A DNA stretch of 64,000 bases from Bacteroidales bacterium (GCA_017447265.1 JAFSOA010000015.1:124001-188000); one strand, 5' to 3'; numbered from the stretch's first letter, positions 8,602 to 18,604 are shown. The notes: generated from the letters alone by a model not told the origin. A program made the numbers and translations.

Positions 8602-11600
8602 TTATACCTCGAAGAACCGGAAGGAGTCAAGGACCTCGAATATCATGTCCACATAGGAACTCGAAGTCTCATCCCAACGGAAGCCGAGCCTGTGCAACAC
8701 GTTCATCGTGTAGGTGTTGTCCGCCTGGTTCTCTACCATCGGCGTCTGTCCTTCAGCCTGGTTATAGGCGATGATGCTGGACAGGATCCGGGCCTTTTCG
8801 GGGTCGGTGCCCGCCTCCTCCATCCGGCGCGCAAACGCATCCACTTCCAGATGATCCAACGGACTTCCATCGTCTTTGTGCAGGCGGGACAACACGTCGT
8901 CCATCGGTAACAGGTGATTGTTGGAGACGTGGAAGACGCAGTTGGCCGCCGGGGTTCCTGCCAGCAACACCACAGCGCGCGCTGTCTCATCGATGGGAGA
9001 AAACTCCATCCGGCTCACCATCAGCGGGTAAGGGACGGCGCCCAGCATCCGGAACGCCTTCATGCGCCCCATCGAGGCATTGGAATTGAAATTAGCCTGG
9101 AATTCACCGTCCGCAGCACGCGGAGACAAGTTTCCCACGCGGACGATCTTCGCATTCAGCCGGCCTTCCGCCACCTTTTCCAGAATACAGCGTTCTGCCA
9201 GGAACTTGGACACGACATACTGGTTATCCGTATTCTGTCCGAAGAACAACATCTGTTCATCCATGATCTTCGGGACGAGGCCTTCGGCCATGCCGCCGAC
9301 ACTCTCGGTGGAAACCTGCATCAGCCGGGCACCGGAAGCCAGGCAGAAGTCCACCAGGTTCTGCACCCCGTAATAATTCACCTTGAGAATATCGTCCCCA
9401 CGAGAGAAGTGCTTGACATTGGCCGCACAGTTCACGACCATGTCGAACGAGGTCCCCGAAGCAAGAATCGAGTCGAAGACTTCCTTGCTGGTGATATCGC
9501 CCTGGATCAGGCGGATGCGTCCGCCCACCAGCTGGCGGTAATTCTTTTCGAAATAATACACCAGCATCTCCTTCAGACGCTGCTCGGCGGTGACGGAGCC
9601 CTTGCCCCGGAGGAGACACCAGATGACTGTATCTTCTCCCGTTTGCTCGATCAGCTCCCGCAGGACATGGATGCCCAGGAAGCCCGTGGCGCCCGTCAGC
9701 AGAATGTTCTTGCCCAGTTGCTGGGGCTTCCCTTCCAGGAAAGCGTCGAGGCTATTGCCCGCCAGCAGGGCGTCAATGGCAGAATAATCGTAGGCGGACA
9801 CATCGTCTTTCCTGTCGTCGAGTTTCGGGTTGCCGCCTTCCAGGGACGCGGCCAGGGCACGGGCTGTCGGGAAAACGAACACGTCGGCGTAGGAGAACTT
9901 CAGGCCGCGTTGTTCCGCGCTGACCAGCACGCTCGTGACCATGAGCGAGGTCCCGCCCAGATCGAAGAAACTGTCGGTGGCACCCACGCGGTCCATTCCC
10001 AACACTTCGGCGAAAATTTCGCACAGGGCGGTCTCAATTTTCCCCTCGGGCGGCACATAATCCCCGTCGGAAGTCATCTCGGGAGCCGGAAGGGCCTTGC
10101 GGTCCACCTTCTGATTCACATTCAACGGAATCTTGTCGAGCTTCGCAAAAGCAGCCGGGACCATGTAGGGCGGTTTCCGCTGCAGGATAAAATCGGACAG
10201 CGCCTTCTTGTCCAGTTCCCCGTCACATACGACGTAGGCCGCAATGAACTTGCCGCCGGAAGGATTGTCGAAAGGCTGGACTGTGACATCGGTCACGCCC
10301 GGGAACTCCCGGATCACGGCTTCCACTTCCTTGGTCTCGACTCGGAAACCCCGGATCTTCACCTGGCCGTCGTTGCGGCCCACAAATTCGATGTTGCCGT
10401 CCATCCGGTAACGGACGATGTCGCCGGTCCGATACACGCGGTCATACGGATACGCCCCGGCGAACGGATTGGGGATAAATGTTTCAGCGGTCTTTTCCGG
10501 CCGGTTGAGGTACCCGCGGCTGACCTGGGGTCCGGAAACCCAGAGCTCGCCCACCGCGCCGGCGGGAAGCCGACGGCCCAGGCTGTCCACCACGTAGAGC
10601 CGGAAGTTGGACAGCGGATGGCCGATGGGGATGTTGGGTTCCTTCTTCTTCACTTCGAAGATCGTGGTGAAAATGGTGCACTCCGTCGGACCGTATCCGT
10701 TATGGAAGTGATAGGAAGGCGGATCCATCGAAATGAGTTTCTCGCCGCCCACCGACAGATGCTTCAAGGAAGGATTCCCGGGATAGTTCTTGGCGAACAT
10801 GACGCCCACCTGGGTCGTCATGAAACTGTGGGTGACTTTGTTGTCGGTGATGAGACTGCTCAGCAGGGACATGTCGTGACGGGTTTCTTCCGGGACGATG
10901 CATACGCTGGCACCGGCCGTGAGGGCGGGATACATGTCCATCATGCAGGCATCGAAGCCATAGCTGGCGTACGCCGCGACACGGCTCTTTTCCGTAAGCT
11001 GGAAGTAGTCACGGTACCAGGCACAGAAATACGCGAGATTGCGGTGTTCCAGCATACAGCCCTTCGGAACGCCAGTGGAACCCGACGTATACAGGAGAAT
11101 GAACAGGTCTTCCGGCGCAGGGCCCTTGGGAACGGAGCCTGCCGGCAACGAAGCAATGTCGGCCGTGTCCAGGACAGGGCCTTGATAGGAAGTGATCAGC
11201 TGCCGGTACTGCGCATCGAAAATGAGCAGGCTCGCAGCAGCGTCTTCGACCATGAAGTTCAGGCGTTCTTCCGGATAGGAAGGATCCAGGGGCTGATAGG
11301 CGCAGCCCGCTTTCAAGGCGCCGAGGGAGGCGACGGCCATCAACTCATTGCGGCCGATCAGGATGGAGACAACCTGTTCGCGCCCGAGTCCCAGCGAGGC
11401 GATATATGATGCAATCCGGTCGGAAATATCGTCCAACTCCTTATACGTCAATATCTTCGACTCAAAGAGCACAGCCGGCGCATCCGGGTGGGCGGCCGCC
11501 TGTGCGCGGAAGAGGGAAACGATGGTCTGCTTGTCGTCCACAGGAAGCGTATAGGCATTGAAACCGTCCAGCATCTTTTCCTGGGATTTCCCCACCAGCG

Positions 11601-14600
11601 CGAGTTTTCCGAGGGGCCCGTCGGAAAGCATTCCGTGCAGCAGCTGTGTCAGCGTATCGGCAAAGCTCCGCATCAGCTCCGGGCTGTAAAGCGTCTCGTC
11701 GTACTGGATCAGAATGTGCTCGGCCGCCTCGCCGCCGTTGACAAAGAGACTTACGGGGAACATCGGGGTCTGGGTCGCCAGATCCTCGTAGGAGATTTCC
11801 TTCCCGCCGATCCGGTAGGATTCCAGCAGGCCGACCTGGTAGGCCATCATCACCTGCGGCTGGAAACCGTAGTCGGAAGACACCTTGGCAAAAGGATAAT
11901 ATTCATGTGAACGGGACTCGGCGAACACGCGGTCCGTTTCCCGCAAATAGTCATCCACTTTGTCAGCCCCGGTATCGGCGGACAGCGCGAGCGTATTGAC
12001 GAACATACCGATGGTATCGGATACCCGCAGGTCGGAGCGGCCGTTGCTCACGGTGCACATATAGACGTTCCGGCTGCCGGAGAAGACACCGACGGCCAGG
12101 TAGGCCGCACCGAGGAAATAGCTGGCCGGAGAAATGCCCAGCTGCTGGCAGCGGGCGGAGATGGCCGCATCCACGGGCAGTTCCAGGGAGGCCACGACAC
12201 CGGATTCCTCACCCTTCTCCCGGTCGGGAAGAATGGCGCTGGCGCCTTCGCAGCCCGCCATCCGTTCCTGGAAGAAGGACGCCGCAGCGGTGAATTCCTC
12301 TCCGCCTTCCGAAGCCTTCTGGCCGGCGGCATAGTCAAAGTAGGTAAAATGCTCCGGAACAGGGTCCGTGCCGTCCATTGCCGCGCAGAACTCCGTCATG
12401 AAGATGTCCATCGAACGGCCGTCGAAGACCAGGTGATGGAAGTCAGTCAAGAGATACAGGCCCTTCCCCGCCGTGACGACGGTGGCCCGGAACAGCGGTC
12501 CCTCCGACAGGTTGAACGGCTCCAGGAAATGGGATTTGAAATCCGGGAGGTTCTCCGCCGGAAGGGTCGCCAGGCTCACCCCGGGTTCCTGCTCACAAGG
12601 GACCAGCATCACCTTGCCGTCCCGCATCTCGAAGCGGGAATTCAGTGCAGGGTGACATTTCACCACCTTCAGGAAGGCGCTGCGGACAGCTTCGGGATCG
12701 AGGGAAGCCGGAAGGGTCCAGCAGAGCGGCAGGTTGTACACCGTCTCGCTGGGATTCTTCATGCACTCGAAGTAGAGACCTTCCTGCTGGAAAGTCAGGG
12801 GCTGCGCCGACACCGTGCCCCGGGAAGTACCCGGCTGCAGCGGGGCCTGTCCGGAGAACATGGCGGAAAGCACCTCGTTCTCAATACCCTGGAGCGTCGC
12901 CGTCTTGACAAAGGATTTCATATCCACCGTGATGCCGAAGCGCTTGTTCAATTCGACCGCGAGCCGGAGTGCCGCAAGGGAGGTAAGGCCCGAATAGATG
13001 AGCGGCTCCGTCAACGAGAAGCCGTCGATATGGGTCGTCTCACGGATCAGGTCGGCGAGTTTCTGCTCCAACAGGTTGAAGGGCGCATCCGCCGCCGGCT
13101 TGTCCTTCTTGCGCGCCTCAGGCTTCGGCAGGGCTTTGCGATCCACCTTCTGGTTTACATTCAAGGGAATGGTATCGATCTGCATGGTCACCGACGGCAC
13201 CATGTAAGGCGGTTTCCGGTCCAGGATAAAAGTATTCAGGGCGTCAATGTCCACCGGGGCGTCGCCGACGACATAGGCCGCCAGGAACTTGCCACCCCCC
13301 TCACCCTCTTCGTCGAAGGCCTGGACGGTGACATCCGTGATGCCTGGGAATTCCCGGATAACGCTTTCCACCTCCTTGAGTTCGATGCGGAAACCGCGGA
13401 TTTTCACCTGCATGTCCTTGCGGCCGATGAACTCGATATCGCCGTCGGCCCGGTAGCGGACGACATCGCCGGTCCGGTACATGTGCCTGTAGGCAGGGTC
13501 GTCGGTGAAAGGGTTATCAATGAACACCTCGGCGGTCTTGTCGGGCCGCCCCAGGTAGCCCATGCCCACCTGCCAGCCCGAAATCACCAGTTCTCCGGCG
13601 GCGCCAACAGGCAGGCGCCCGCCGCTCTTGCCCAGGATATAGGCATTGACACCCGGCAAGGGACGGCCGATGGGGATATCCGGTTCCTGCACGGTCACAT
13701 GCTTGCTGACCACATAGACCGTGGTCTCCGTGGGACCGTAGCAGTTGAACAACGCATATTCGGGCGGTGCCAGACTGACCATTTTCTCACCGCCGGTGTA
13801 CATGGCTTTCAGGGACTTGTTTTCCGGGAAATTGATGGCGAACTGCGTGGCAACCTGCGTCGTCATCAGGGTGTGGGTGATGCCGTTTTCCTCGAAGAAA
13901 TCATTCAGGGCAAGCAGATCCAGGCGAATTTCCTCGGGAATGACATAGAGGGCCGCTCCCGCCATAAGGGCCGTTGCATAATCGCTCATGAAGGCATCGA
14001 AACCGAAGCTGGCGTACACGGCCATACGGGAGGTTTCCGTGACGCCGAGATTGGCCTGGTTGTTCCGCCCGTAGACAGAAATGTTCCGGTGGATCAGCTG
14101 GACGCCCTTGGGAACGCCGGTCGTTCCACTGGTATACAGCAGGATGAAGCGGTCATCCGGCTTCGGTGCCGGAACCTTTGCCTTTCCTTCGGGAAGGGAA
14201 GCGATGTCACGGGTCAGGAAGACTTTCCCTTCATAACCGGCAACCAGTTCTTCCAGTCCGGGATCCGCAATGAGCAGGGAGGCGCCGGCGTCCTGCACCA
14301 TGAAAGACAGGCGTTCGGCCGGATAGGAAGGGTCCAGCGGCTCATACGCACAAGCAGCCTTGATGGCGGCCAGGGGTGCAACGACCATATACTGGTTCCG
14401 GTTCAGGATGATGGCGACCACACCGCCGGGTTTTACGACAGAAGCGATATATGCGGCCAGCTTGTCAGTCAGCCGGTCGAGCTGGGCATAGGTGAGCGTC
14501 GTGTTCTGATACACCACGGCCGGATGGTCCGGGAAATTTTTCACGTTTTCCCGGAAAGCGTCCAGGAAGGTCAGGTTGATGTCGCCGGAGAAGGGTTCCG

Positions 14601-15294
14601 GGTTGAAGGAATCCGTTTCCTTCAGCTGCGCGTCTGTTATAAAGGCGAGCTCTCCCACCGTTTCCGCTTTCCCCATCGACAGGAGACAAGCGGAGAAACT
14701 GTCCATGAACTGCCGGAGTATCTGTTCAGAATACTGATCGGCCCGATAGCGGCATTCCATCTGGAAAGAGCCGTTCTTGCCTGCCGTCATGCGGAACGCC
14801 AGCGCATCGTCGCCGATGGCGGCTTCCGGATCTTCCGGTCCGTCGAAAAAGGTTGAAACACCCGGTTCCATCTCGCGGACGCAGTCCGCATAAGAATAGC
14901 CTTGGCCGCGGTGAACGAGTTCCTGCTGTTGCTGCCGTTTGGCCAGCAATTCCTTCAAAGGCATCTCCGGCGTCCATTCCACCAGCACCGGCCACTGGCC
15001 ACCGCCGGTCGGGAAAAAGGCCCTCGTATCGGCGTTCCAGACCGAAACGGTGACACCGAACGCGCTGGTCAGCAGTACATCGGCCGGGCAGCCGAAACGT
15101 TTCCGGAGGGTTTCCAGGTCTTTCGGCCCGGCCAGCAGAGGAAAGGCCACTTTTTTCATGGCGGGCTTCCCGCCCTCACGGATATCGGGAATCAGCCGCG
15201 TCTCCAATCCGGCACAGGCGGAAAACTGTTCGACAAACAGAGATGGCGTTTCTTTCTTGGTGGCCTCTTCAGGCGATTCACACTGCTTTTTCAT
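8602..15294 (-). CDS. Two-module non-ribosomal peptide synthetase with terminal reductase domain, first C domain truncated
   Basis: A 2230-residue assembly-line enzyme with order (C-lobe only)-A-PCP-C-A-PCP-R. Residues 35-230 resemble only the second half of a condensation domain; the catalytic HHxxxDG half is missing. A1 has LLYTSGTTGVPKG near 385 and NCYGPTE near 516; PCP1 attachment Ser is S772 in the unusual GLTSL. C2 has intact HHLVFDG from H953. A2 has LLYTSGSTGVPKG near 1400 and NGYGPTE near 1531; PCP2 Ser is S1783 in GGTSL. The R domain starts with GATGFLG near 1865 and has the Y2026/K2030 catalytic pair. Established for this class: reductive release of an aldehyde with NAD(P)H. Inferred: a dipeptide aldehyde with free N-terminus. 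It needs a PPTase, not present here. Its sister lies at 51463-58734. Confidence 0.95.
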   Translation of the reverse strand: MKKQCESPEEATKKETPSLFVEQFSACAGLETRLIPDIREGGKPAMKKVAFPLLAGPKDLETLRKRFGCPADVLLTSAFGVTVSVWNADTRAFFPTGGGQWPVLVEWTPEMPLKELLAKRQQQQELVHRGQGYSYADCVREMEPGVSTFFDGPEDPEAAIGDDALAFRMTAGKNGSFQMECRYRADQYSEQILRQFMDSFSACLLSMGKAETVGELAFITDAQLKETDSFNPEPFSGDINLTFLDAFRENVKNFPDHPAVVYQNTTLTYAQLDRLTDKLAAYIASVVKPGGVVAIILNRNQYMVVAPLAAIKAACAYEPLDPSYPAERLSFMVQDAGASLLIADPGLEELVAGYEGKVFLTRDIASLPEGKAKVPAPKPDDRFILLYTSGTTGVPKGVQLIHRNISVYGRNNQANLGVTETSRMAVYASFGFDAFMSDYATALMAGAALYVIPEEIRLDLLALNDFFEENGITHTLMTTQVATQFAINFPENKSLKAMYTGGEKMVSLAPPEYALFNCYGPTETTVYVVSKHVTVQEPDIPIGRPLPGVNAYILGKSGGRLPVGAAGELVISGWQVGMGYLGRPDKTAEVFIDNPFTDDPAYRHMYRTGDVVRYRADGDIEFIGRKDMQVKIRGFRIELKEVESVIREFPGITDVTVQAFDEEGEGGGKFLAAYVVGDAPVDIDALNTFILDRKPPYMVPSVTMQIDTIPLNVNQKVDRKALPKPEARKKDKPAADAPFNLLEQKLADLIRETTHIDGFSLTEPLIYSGLTSLAALRLAVELNKRFGITVDMKSFVKTATLQGIENEVLSAMFSGQAPLQPGTSRGTVSAQPLTFQQEGLYFECMKNPSETVYNLPLCWTLPASLDPEAVRSAFLKVVKCHPALNSRFEMRDGKVMLVPCEQEPGVSLATLPAENLPDFKSHFLEPFNLSEGPLFRATVVTAGKGLYLLTDFHHLVFDGRSMDIFMTEFCAAMDGTDPVPEHFTYFDYAAGQKASEGGEEFTAAASFFQERMAGCEGASAILPDREKGEESGVVASLELPVDAAISARCQQLGISPASYFLGAAYLAVGVFSGSRNVYMCTVSNGRSDLRVSDTIGMFVNTLALSADTGADKVDDYLRETDRVFAESRSHEYYPFAKVSSDYGFQPQVMMAYQVGLLESYRIGGKEISYEDLATQTPMFPVSLFVNGGEAAEHILIQYDETLYSPELMRSFADTLTQLLHGMLSDGPLGKLALVGKSQEKMLDGFNAYTLPVDDKQTIVSLFRAQAAAHPDAPAVLFESKILTYKELDDISDRIASYIASLGLGREQVVSILIGRNELMAVASLGALKAGCAYQPLDPSYPEERLNFMVEDAAASLLIFDAQYRQLITSYQGPVLDTADIASLPAGSVPKGPAPEDLFILLYTSGSTGVPKGCMLEHRNLAYFCAWYRDYFQLTEKSRVAAYASYGFDACMMDMYPALTAGASVCIVPEETRHDMSLLSSLITDNKVTHSFMTTQVGVMFAKNYPGNPSLKHLSVGGEKLISMDPPSYHFHNGYGPTECTIFTTIFEVKKKEPNIPIGHPLSNFRLYVVDSLGRRLPAGAVGELWVSGPQVSRGYLNRPEKTAETFIPNPFAGAYPYDRVYRTGDIVRYRMDGNIEFVGRNDGQVKIRGFRVETKEVEAVIREFPGVTDVTVQPFDNPSGGKFIAAYVVCDGELDKKALSDFILQRKPPYMVPAAFAKLDKIPLNVNQKVDRKALPAPEMTSDGDYVPPEGKIETALCEIFAEVLGMDRVGATDSFFDLGGTSLMVTSVLVSAEQRGLKFSYADVFVFPTARALAASLEGGNPKLDDRKDDVSAYDYSAIDALLAGNSLDAFLEGKPQQLGKNILLTGATGFLGIHVLRELIEQTGEDTVIWCLLRGKGSVTAEQRLKEMLVYYFEKNYRQLVGGRIRLIQGDITSKEVFDSILASGTSFDMVVNCAANVKHFSRGDDILKVNYYGVQNLVDFCLASGARLMQVSTESVGGMAEGLVPKIMDEQMLFFGQNTDNQYVVSKFLAERCILEKVAEGRLNAKIVRVGNLSPRAADGEFQANFNSNASMGRMKAFRMLGAVPYPLMVSRMEFSPIDETARAVVLLAGTPAANCVFHVSNNHLLPMDDVLSRLHKDDGSPLDHLEVDAFARRMEEAGTDPEKARILSSIIAYNQAEGQTPMVENQADNTYTMNVLHRLGFRWDETSSSYVDMIFEVLDSFRFFEV

Positions 15295-15316
15295 AGAATC
15301 CAGAAAATAATATCCC

Positions 15317-15324
15317 CAAATTTA
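15317..15324 (-). promoter_or_regulatory. -7 promoter box for the NRPS at 8602-15294
   Basis: TAAATTTG on the minus strand, 22 bases before the ATG. No convincing upstream element is visible in the AT-rich stretch behind it. It separates NRPS expression from the ABC-F gene upstream. Confidence 0.55.
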
Positions 15325-15389
15325 CGAAAAAACCGTGAAAAGAAAAATGGAAAATATAACCAGATGCGCCGTCAGCTCCAATGACGGGA

Positions 15390-17300
15390 TCACAGGCTCA
15401 GTTCGAGCCAGCGGGTTTCTTTTTCGTCGAGCTCGGCCTTGAGGGCTTCGTAGCGTCCGGACGCGTCGCGGATCTGTTCGTAAGTGGCAGTGCCGGCGGC
15501 CAGAAGATCTTCGATCTGTGTTTTCTCGGCATTAAGTCGCTCGAGTTCGGTCTCAAGGGCGTCGAATTCGCGCTGCTCCTTGTAGGACAAGCGTTTTTTC
15601 TCGCTCGCTTCGCGGCTCCGGTTGCCGTTTCGCTCGCTGAGAAATGCTCGCTCACCGGCAACGCGCCCGCCGCTACGCTCGTTATTTCGCGACAGGCGAC
15701 GCTGTTCGACTTCGTAATCCTTGATGAACGTACGATATTCGGTGTAGCCGCCGACGAAATCCTTGATCTGGCCGTCGCCGCAGAAGACCAGCAGGTGGTC
15801 GACGACGCGGTCGAGGAAGTGGCGGTCATGGGAGACGACGATCAGGGAGCCTTTGAAGTCGAGCAGGTATTCTTCCAGGATGTTGAGGGTGACGATGTCG
15901 AGGTCGTTGGTGGGTTCGTCGAGAATCAGGAAGTTGGGCTGCTGCATGAGGATGGTCAGCAGGTAGAGCCGCCTTCTTTCGCCGCCGGAAAGTTTCGACA
16001 CGGGGTTGCCGAGCATGTCGTGCGGGAAGAGGAACTGGTTGAGCAGGCCAAGGTTGCTGACGGTCTCGAGGACGGTCTGGTCTTCGTCGAACTGCATGCC
16101 GCCCTGGCGGTAGTAGCCGATCTTGAGGGACTCGCCGCGTTCGATGCGGCCTTCCGTCGGTTCGAGGGCACCGGTCAGCAGGTCGATGAACGTGCTTTTG
16201 CCCACACCGTTCCGTCCCACGATGCCGATGCGGTCGTAGCGCTGAAACTTATAAGTGAAGTCTTTGATCAGCGACGCTGTGGGCGGCTGCGCACTGGCCT
16301 GGTGGAGCGTCGGGCGTTCCTCGTGGCGAGTGCCCGACAGCCACGAGGGTTCCCGACGCGCCTCAGAACGAGCCGTCCCACTGCGGAACCCTTCATAGCT
16401 GAACGATACATCATAACAGTCGATGATCTTCGTGCCCAGGCGGGTCGCGCCTTCCAGGGCTTCCATCGTGAGCTGGCGAACGGTGTGGGTCTGCTCGGCA
16501 CGGCCTTTCAGTTCCCAGAAAGCCTGTTTCCGGTATTTGGCCTTGCCGGTGCGGGCACAGGGGGTCGCATGCATCCACTCGAGTTCGCGACGCAGGAGGT
16601 TGCGGACTTTGTCGGTTTCGGCATTGTAGTTGGCGATGCGCTCCGCGCGTTTTTCCAGATAATTCTCATAGTCACCCTTGTACACATAGATCTGGCCGTG
16701 ATCGAGTTCCATGACGATGTTGCACACGCGGTCGAGGAAGTAGCGGTCATGGGTCACCATGAAGAGGGTGCAGCGGGAACGGCGGAGGTAGTTCTCCAGA
16801 TATTCGATGGCGTCGACGTCGAGATGGTTCGTCGGCTCGTCGAGGATCAGAAAATCAGCTTCGGAAGCGAGGACCTGCGTGATGGCCACGCGTTTGACCT
16901 CACCGCCGGAGAGTTCTCGCATCCGCTGGTCGGGCCGCAGGCCGAATTCGGTGAGGATGCGGACGATGCGGTGCTCGTATTCGAAGCGCCCCGCTTCGTC
17001 GAGCGGTTCCAGGAAACGCGCACTGCCGCTGAGGACCTGGCCGAGCAGGGTGGCCTCCGGATCGTAGTCGTAATCCTGTTCCAGAAAAGCGATGCGGATT
17101 TCCTGCAGGAAAGTGATCCTGCCGCCGGAGTCGGACTTGTCCTTGCCGGCCAGGATGCGCATGAGCGAGGTCTTGCCGGTGCCGTTGGGCGCAATCAGGG
17201 CGATCTTGTCGCCCTCATTCACATTGAAGCCGATGCTGTCGAAGAGGACCTTCGGCCCGTATGACTTGGAAATGTTCTCGATCTGCAGGTAAGACGCCAT
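15390..17300 (-). CDS. ABC-F family ATP-binding protein (Uup-like), with palindromic insertion
   Basis: A 636-residue soluble protein with two ABC ATPase domains and no membrane domain. The family acts on ribosomes (translation rescue, or resistance to ribosome-binding antibiotics). Domain 1 has Walker A APNGTGKTS (near residue 38), LSGGE signature and ILDEPTNHLD; domain 2 has GRNGVGKST, LSGGERRR and ILDEPTNDLD; a Lys/Glu-rich coiled coil closes the C-terminus. About 35 residues at 307-341, between domain-2 strands ending SYEGF and resuming LIKDFTYKF, are encoded by a 103-base palindrome and look foreign. The region near residues 530-560 is also Arg-rich. TACCTTTG lies 7 bases before the ATG. 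Confidence 0.9.
   Translation of the reverse strand: MASYLQIENISKSYGPKVLFDSIGFNVNEGDKIALIAPNGTGKTSLMRILAGKDKSDSGGRITFLQEIRIAFLEQDYDYDPEATLLGQVLSGSARFLEPLDEAGRFEYEHRIVRILTEFGLRPDQRMRELSGGEVKRVAITQVLASEADFLILDEPTNHLDVDAIEYLENYLRRSRCTLFMVTHDRYFLDRVCNIVMELDHGQIYVYKGDYENYLEKRAERIANYNAETDKVRNLLRRELEWMHATPCARTGKAKYRKQAFWELKGRAEQTHTVRQLTMEALEGATRLGTKIIDCYDVSFSYEGFRSGTARSEARREPSWLSGTRHEERPTLHQASAQPPTASLIKDFTYKFQRYDRIGIVGRNGVGKSTFIDLLTGALEPTEGRIERGESLKIGYYRQGGMQFDEDQTVLETVSNLGLLNQFLFPHDMLGNPVSKLSGGERRRLYLLTILMQQPNFLILDEPTNDLDIVTLNILEEYLLDFKGSLIVVSHDRHFLDRVVDHLLVFCGDGQIKDFVGGYTEYRTFIKDYEVEQRRLSRNNERSGGRVAGERAFLSERNGNRSREASEKKRLSYKEQREFDALETELERLNAEKTQIEDLLAAGTATYEQIRDASGRYEALKAELDEKETRWLELSL
16279..16381. 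repeat. Palindromic element inserted in frame in the ABC-F gene
   Basis: Three nested inverted arms: 16279-16288 with 16371-16381 (one-base bulge), 16307-16314 with 16352-16359 (perfect, 8 bases) and 16319-16327 with 16340-16348 (perfect, 9 bases). The insert keeps the reading frame open and adds roughly 35 Arg/Ser-rich residues at the start of ATPase domain 2. Its core is unlike that of the intergenic palindromes at 5402-5694 and 33150-33279. Confidence 0.65.
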
Positions 17301-17307
17301 GGCAGGG

Positions 17308-17315
17308 CAAAGGTA
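17308..17315 (-). promoter_or_regulatory. -7 promoter box for the ABC-F gene
   Basis: TACCTTTG on the minus strand, 7 bases before the ATG at 17300, in the short gap after umuC. Confidence 0.55.
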
Positions 17316-17330
17316 GGAAAAAAGGACGGA

Positions 17331-18596
17331 TCATTTCACCGTCACATGCGGAATCTCGCCCCAATGCGTGGTCCGGCGGGGTGATTGCTGCTGACGGGCA
17401 CTCTGCACCCTGCCGTCCCCCTGGATGCCGAACAGCACCGTGCCGGGGCCATAGGTGGCCGTAAGGGTATCGAGGGCCCGGGACAGGCGTGCATCCCGCG
17501 CATCGGCTTCAGGATCGCGGAAAAGCGAGCCTGTGTGCCCCTCCCTGGGGGCGATGCGCGTGAATACGACGCCGGCCTTCTTGTAGCCGTAGCGCGGATT
17601 GAAGAACGTGCGGACGGCGTCGGCGGCCGCCATGACCACGGCGGCATGGTCATCGGTTCCGTCGGGGAAAACCACCACCTGGCTCGCGAAGGTCTGCGGA
17701 TCGTCTTCGTGGAAGCGGTTGGTCAGGGCAAACACGGCCATTTCGAAGGCCAGCGAACCCTGCCGCCGCAGCTTCGTCACGGCAGACTCGGCGAACGTGG
17801 CCACCTGGCCGCTCAACTCCCCTACCGCGCGGATCTCCTTGGCGAAACTGCGCGACACGCAGAGGCTCTGCCTGGGCTCGATGTAGTCTTCGAATTCCAC
17901 GCAGGGCACCCCCTGCAATTCCTTCCAGGTGCGCCAGCCGGGCAGCGCGAACTGCCTGCAGACGTCATACTCCCTGAGTTGTACGTAATCCCAGGCCGTG
18001 TTCACGCCCAGCAGGGCGAGCTTCTTTACGGAGCGCCGGCCGATGCCCCACACATCCGCCGCGGGGAAGCGGCGGAGCACCTTCTCGATATCCTGCGGGC
18101 AGTGCATGTAGCAGCCCCCCTGCAGTTTCGGATATTGCTTGCAGAGCTTCGACGCGATCTTGGCCAGGGTCTTGGTGGGTGCGATGCCTACGGACACGGG
18201 GATACCGGTCAGTTTGCGGCAGGTCCGCGAGATCTCACGCGCAAAAGCACCCATATCCGCTTTCTCCACGCCGCGCAGGTCGAGAAACGATTCATCGATG
18301 GAATACTGTTCGACCGAAGGGGCGAACGAACGCAGCACTTCCTGCACCCGGTGCGACATGTCGCCGTAGAGGGCGTAATTCGACGAGAACACTGTCACCT
18401 TGTTTTTCTCCACGATGTCGCGGATCTTGAAGAGCGGGGCGCCCATGGGAATGCCCAGCGCCTTGGCCTCGTTGCTCCGGGCCACGGCACAGCCGTCATT
18501 GTTGCTCAGCACAATCACGGGCTTCCCCTCCAGGTCGGGACGGAACACCCGCTCGCACGAAGCGAAGAAATTGTTGCAGTCGGCCAGGGCGAACAT
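17331..18596 (-). CDS. umuC: DNA polymerase V catalytic subunit UmuC
   Basis: Y-family translesion DNA polymerase of 421 residues. The N-terminal catalytic motif ALADCNNFFASCERVF holds the first metal-binding Asp, VIVLSNNDGCAVARS follows, and YSIDESFLDL (near residue 98) carries the second Asp/Glu pair. The helix-hairpin-helix little-finger region DVWGIGRRSVKKL follows near residue 180. It starts 8 bases after umuD, giving the classical umuDC pair. Likely SOS-induced, but I could not identify a LexA operator. Confidence 0.95.
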   Translation of the reverse strand: MFALADCNNFFASCERVFRPDLEGKPVIVLSNNDGCAVARSNEAKALGIPMGAPLFKIRDIVEKNKVTVFSSNYALYGDMSHRVQEVLRSFAPSVEQYSIDESFLDLRGVEKADMGAFAREISRTCRKLTGIPVSVGIAPTKTLAKIASKLCKQYPKLQGGCYMHCPQDIEKVLRRFPAADVWGIGRRSVKKLALLGVNTAWDYVQLREYDVCRQFALPGWRTWKELQGVPCVEFEDYIEPRQSLCVSRSFAKEIRAVGELSGQVATFAESAVTKLRRQGSLAFEMAVFALTNRFHEDDPQTFASQVVVFPDGTDDHAAVVMAAADAVRTFFNPRYGYKKAGVVFTRIAPREGHTGSLFRDPEADARDARLSRALDTLTATYGPGTVLFGIQGDGRVQSARQQQSPRRTTHWGEIPHVTVK

Positions 18597-18604
18597 GTCT
18601 GCGG

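Noticed and set aside
8914-14856. Long plus-strand open frames (831 and 835 codons) opposite the first NRPS gene
   Set aside because: They are antisense shadows of a high-GC gene; the NRPS strand has unbroken domain homology and the antisense translations have no recognisable domains.
15605-15680. Second possible palindromic insertion in the ABC-F gene (GTTGCCG at 15621-15627 with CGGCAAC at 15656-15662)
   Set aside because: Only the inner 7 bases pair well, the outer arms match at about half of positions, and this part of ABC-F proteins is a variable, charged linker anyway.
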